Shown here one piece after another: positions 61,495 through 64,000 of a stretch of 64,000 nucleotides of DNA. Numbering within the stretch: position 1 is the first letter of the stretch; every line of letters begins with the position of its first letter. A program made the translations under genes and the position numbers. This DNA is from Epiperipatus broadwayi (lineage: Eukaryota; Onychophora; Udeonychophora; Euonychophora; Peripatidae): NCBI GenBank assembly GCA_028023455.1, contig JAQFVV010006255.1, positions 2,170,001-2,234,000 on the forward strand, written 5' to 3'. The notes under the pieces are model-generated. The model saw only the letters and a program-made list of their open reading frames with translations. It made no database searches and had not been told where the DNA came from.

Positions 61495-61870
61495 GTTCTG
61501 TATATGAGGGGTCAGTGACTTGTGGTTAACATGGGTAGGATGAGATGGTAGCACTAAGGTGGGTTTTGAGCATTCCATCATCAGATTTTCAAGGAAATGG
61601 ATAGCTGAAGAGTTGTGGAGTAGTTTGAAGCCTTCCCATTAAAGTATGAAGATTGGCTATCTTAATATAAGCTGAGATTTGATTGTATATATGTGTGGAG
61701 ATGATAATCTGGACCAACTGATGAGTGCTAGTTTAGCATGAAAAACAAATATTGGTGATTATTTATCTTTTCAACATGTGTATGATCAAGTGTATCTGCA
61801 GTATGAGATAGCATGAATGGTTGAGGGCTATGTGAAAGTCTGAGTTCAGTCCCCTTTAGAAAATGCTTTC
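61495..61870 (+). repeat. half copy of the 20.1-20.7 kb foldback
   Basis: Matches the right half of that element: GGATAGCTGAAGAGTTG, CATTAAAGTATGAAGATT, GATGATAATCTGGACCAACT, TATTGGTGATTATTTATCTT, then GTCTGAGTTCAGTCCCC at the end. An A-box-like TAGCATGAATGG lies about 30 bp before this B-box-like end. The opposite arm is absent here. Confidence 0.82.
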
Positions 61871-62439
61871 TAGGTTACTGCTTTTTTTTTATTTAAACAT
61901 ATGTCAGCCACTTGATCAAGCTTCTTTTCAAGTTTTCTATTGTAATATTTATTATTTCTTTACAATTTTATTGTAATCAGAATGTTTAATAAATAGTACT
62001 CTTTATTAATTGAAATACTTTCCAGACATGTTAGACATATTGATTTCCCCTTTCTATAAAAAAAAAAAAAAATGCGTTCTCCATTTCTATTTAAGTACAC
62101 AATTTTTTTCATTTAACTCAGTGTAACCATCATAATAAAAAAATAAAATGTGCAAAAATAATAATAATAAAATGCTAATTTTATTTTGCAAATATACAAT
62201 TAGTATGCTAAAATCACTATAAAAGCAAACAAAATGCACACAACTTTGTACATTAATTCTTTAGTCAAATAGACCACACAATATAGATAATTTGTTGGAA
62301 TATTGCATCTCTGATAGAATGAACTAGAACTATTGTAAAGATTGGATTTAATTGAGAAAGTAAATATTTTAATCTTAAGGTAGTATTTGAACCATGCATC
62401 TGTTTGAATAGCTGTTTTATACAAGGCCATTTTATATTA

Positions 62440-62520
62440 GGTTTTGAAAATTTCCGAGGGCCATATTGAAATGCTTTTGAGGGCTGGAGATGGCTCCAGA
62501 GTTAGAGGTTCCCACTCCTG
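62440..62520 (-). repeat. hAT-like terminus (Charlie type)
   Basis: On the minus strand: CAGGAGTGGGAACCTCTAAC, followed by 'GGAGCCATCTCCAGCCC' and 'GGCCCTCGG', the style of hAT-Charlie 5' ends. Probably a non-autonomous copy extending to the left; the second end was not located. Confidence 0.5.
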
Positions 62521-62529
62521 ATCTAGTTC

Positions 62530-62760
62530 TTACTCATCCAATGTGCCCAAACTAGTTTCTAACTTATGGCTATCATCATTCCCTGCACAAACTATCATCA
62601 GGTTTGTGCATTTAAATCTATCTAGTGACTACTTACCTGGTATTCCCAGTTAATTTCTATCTTATGGCTATCATCAGAAAGGAACTTTGGATTTGATAGC
62701 TATGCACTTAAACCTTTATATCTAATGAATTTTTTCAGCAATTACCTGTACCTATTTAAT
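62530..62760. repeat. ~110-bp tandem repeat, two diverged units
   Basis: Both contain 'TTTCTA.CTTATGGCTATCATCA' (about 62556 and 62656) and a later 'GTGCATTTAAA/ATGCACTTAAA' string. Confidence 0.55.
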
Positions 62761-63044
62761 CAATTTAATGAGCTCATACTAAAAACATAGTAATGATTTC
62801 AATCCAAGCCACTACAGAACACTGTGGGATTATTAATTCCCTCAGCTTATGGAAACATGAAGTAAAATATTTAATCCCAGTATTATTAATCATGTATATA
62901 GATACTACCAATATTGAATGAATAATTAAAAGCTGATTATATTTTTTAACAACAAAATATTTAATTGGGAACATTGTTTGTTAATATATAATAATAGATA
63001 TGAATTTAACAAATATCCTTATTTGGATGTGAACAGCTATATGA

Positions 63045-63407
63045 GTAAAAGAGTTAACCACCACTAACAAGATACATCAGAAGCATGCACACCCTAACCC
63101 ATCAGATAGTGACACCAACTCTGACAGGCAGATTTCCATCCTTGATCTTCCCAGTAAAACCATAATGGATCCTTTTCCTGAACCAAGGGCAAGTCTCAGA
63201 CATTCAGAACGCACAAGGAAAAAAAGAATACTTTCAGCGAAAAATTCTCTCGCTTCAACCCGGGCCTCGTCAGCCTCCTCCTTTCGCACTCTCTCACCTT
63301 CCTCTGCTGAATTTTTCTCGGACAGTGGTTCATCAAGTGACATCAAGAATGAATCATTGTGCAATTCTGGCAGGAGAAGCAAGAACTGTACTTCTCGCTC
63401 ACCATAA
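63045..63407 (+). pseudogene. C-terminal end of a second LINE ORF1 (5'-truncated)
   Basis: The frame is open from 63045 to the stop after 63407, with an in-frame TGA just upstream (63042). It reads NPSDSDTNSDRQISILDL, then SLRHSERTRKKRILSAKNSL and a Ser-rich tail. This is composed like the disordered basic/Ser tail of LINE ORF1 proteins and lies 54 bp before an ORF2. No zinc knuckle is present, so the element is probably truncated at about 63045. The richer C content contrasts sharply with the AT-rich sequence just upstream, which marks the insertion boundary. Confidence 0.65.
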
Positions 63408-63461
63408 AAATTTCCGACTTCCTACCTTTTTCTCCATTCCTTATGTCCGTAGAGGTCACAT

Positions 63462-64000
63462 ATGCTTATCTCTGTTGTCGGTTTAAACATTCAGGGCCTT
63501 AATTCAATCCACAGGCTCCTCGCTCTGAAATGTTGGTTTGAACTCAACTCTCCCAACATCCTCTTCCTTACTGAAACTAAACTCTCCACTCACTTCAAAC
63601 ACAGGATTTACTCCACTTTATCCACCTTTGATCTTTTCAAGTTTTCTACTGCTCTGACTTCTGTTGGAGGAGTCGCCATCCTCATTAATAAACGTGCCCC
63701 TCCCTCTACCTTTTTCATCATACATATTGACGCTCTTTCTATTATCTTGGAGGTGCAATTTGGGAGCTTCAGAAGTTTCATGATTTATTTATATCTGCCC
63801 TCCAATGACAATGACACCCTCATTAAATCTATTATTCACCGAATCAACAATATCACAACTTCCTCCTTCCTTCCCATTCTTCTTCTGGGTGACTTCAATA
63901 TGGGATACCAGTCCTTCACAAACAAATATCTATATCTCTTCTCCAGGGGTTTAATGTGTAGCCAGGGCTTTTCCCCAGACCTTGCCTACTCTTTCTACAC
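63462..64000 (+). CDS. second LINE ORF2, endonuclease domain (cut by window edge)
   Basis: Open for 179 codons to the window end. It starts at the ATG at 63462, with an in-frame TAG at 63450. The APE-type endonuclease reads VVGLNIQGLNS, then LFLTETKL (catalytic Glu), FFIIHIDALSIIL, LLLGDFNMGYQSF (catalytic GDFN) and GLMCSQGFSPDLAYSF. Motif for motif it parallels the LINE ORF2 at 11704 (INVRGLN, ILETK, KIIHID, ILIGDFNLKYQEF, SGQGF), so the two elements belong to one clade, though they are well diverged. Its third positions are C-rich where the first element's are A-rich. The RT lies beyond the window. Confidence 0.87.
   Translation, partial: MLISVVGLNIQGLNSIHRLLALKCWFELNSPNILFLTETKLSTHFKHRIYSTLSTFDLFKFSTALTSVGGVAILINKRAPPSTFFIIHIDALSIILEVQFGSFRSFMIYLYLPSNDNDTLIKSIIHRINNITTSSFLPILLLGDFNMGYQSFTNKYLYLFSRGLMCSQGFSPDLAYSFY

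Noticed and set aside
30033-64000. Next MARCHF6 exon
   Set aside because: Searched by eye on the plus strand for a split Ala codon followed by F-C-P-Y-H after an AG; TGTCC/TGCCC occurrences did not continue correctly.
1-64000. CRISPR arrays, bacterial operons, riboswitches or origins
   Set aside because: Introns, LINEs and PLEs show the DNA is eukaryotic; the tandem repeats lack regular unique spacers.

Overview
The window is a strongly AT-rich stretch of animal nuclear DNA. GT-AG introns, metazoan-type retrotransposons and four exons of one conserved host gene all say this. I cannot name the species. The mix of RTE, L1/Tx1-like LINEs, Penelope-like elements and ZBED/GTF2IRD2-type hAT transposons suggests an invertebrate metazoan, but this is inference.

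Host gene: four plus-strand exons (21201-21363, 21797-21858, 21940-21972, 29981-30032) encode a continuous piece of MARCHF6 (Doa10/TEB4), the ER-membrane ubiquitin ligase. The introns between them are 433, 81 and 8008 bp. The next exon, which should begin with the conserved continuation of this segment, was not found. The remaining ~34 kb to the right edge therefore reads as one intron, loaded with repeats. The upstream RING exons were not found either.

Mobile elements, left to right: a decayed hAT transposase (1-775, minus) with its terminus at 1065; a decayed Penelope-like element (PLE; 2900-3900, minus) beside three copies of a ~300 bp repeat (4030-4940); an RTE LINE fragment (5235-6275); a nearly intact two-ORF LINE (about 9937-15260) with gag-like ORF1, endonuclease/RT ORF2 and an (ATA)n tail; a nearly full-length decayed RTE LINE (17090-19955); foldback elements at 20.1-20.7 and 22.05-22.4 kb; a tandemly duplicated LINE 3' region (24.37-26.19 kb, minus); a hairpin at 26.6 kb; a satellite block (27.84-28.99 kb); a recent composite PLE insertion (44.25-48.72 kb) flanked by a 15-bp target-site duplication; another decayed LINE (54.0-55.3 kb, minus); a second hAT transposase fragment (59.7-60.05 kb, minus); a palindrome with a tRNA-like centre (60.08-60.45 kb); and the start of a second two-ORF LINE running off the right edge (63.04-64 kb).

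The most consequential observation is technical. Inside the young plus-strand PLE, positions 47943-47963 match an Illumina adapter, and it replaces 20 bp of genuine coding sequence that survives in the inverted copy at 44.3-45.6 kb. The apparent break between the RT and GIY-YIG parts is therefore an assembly artefact. I found no convincing evidence for a wholly new system. The most unusual structures are the composite PLE insertion and the palindrome with Pol III-like boxes at its centre.
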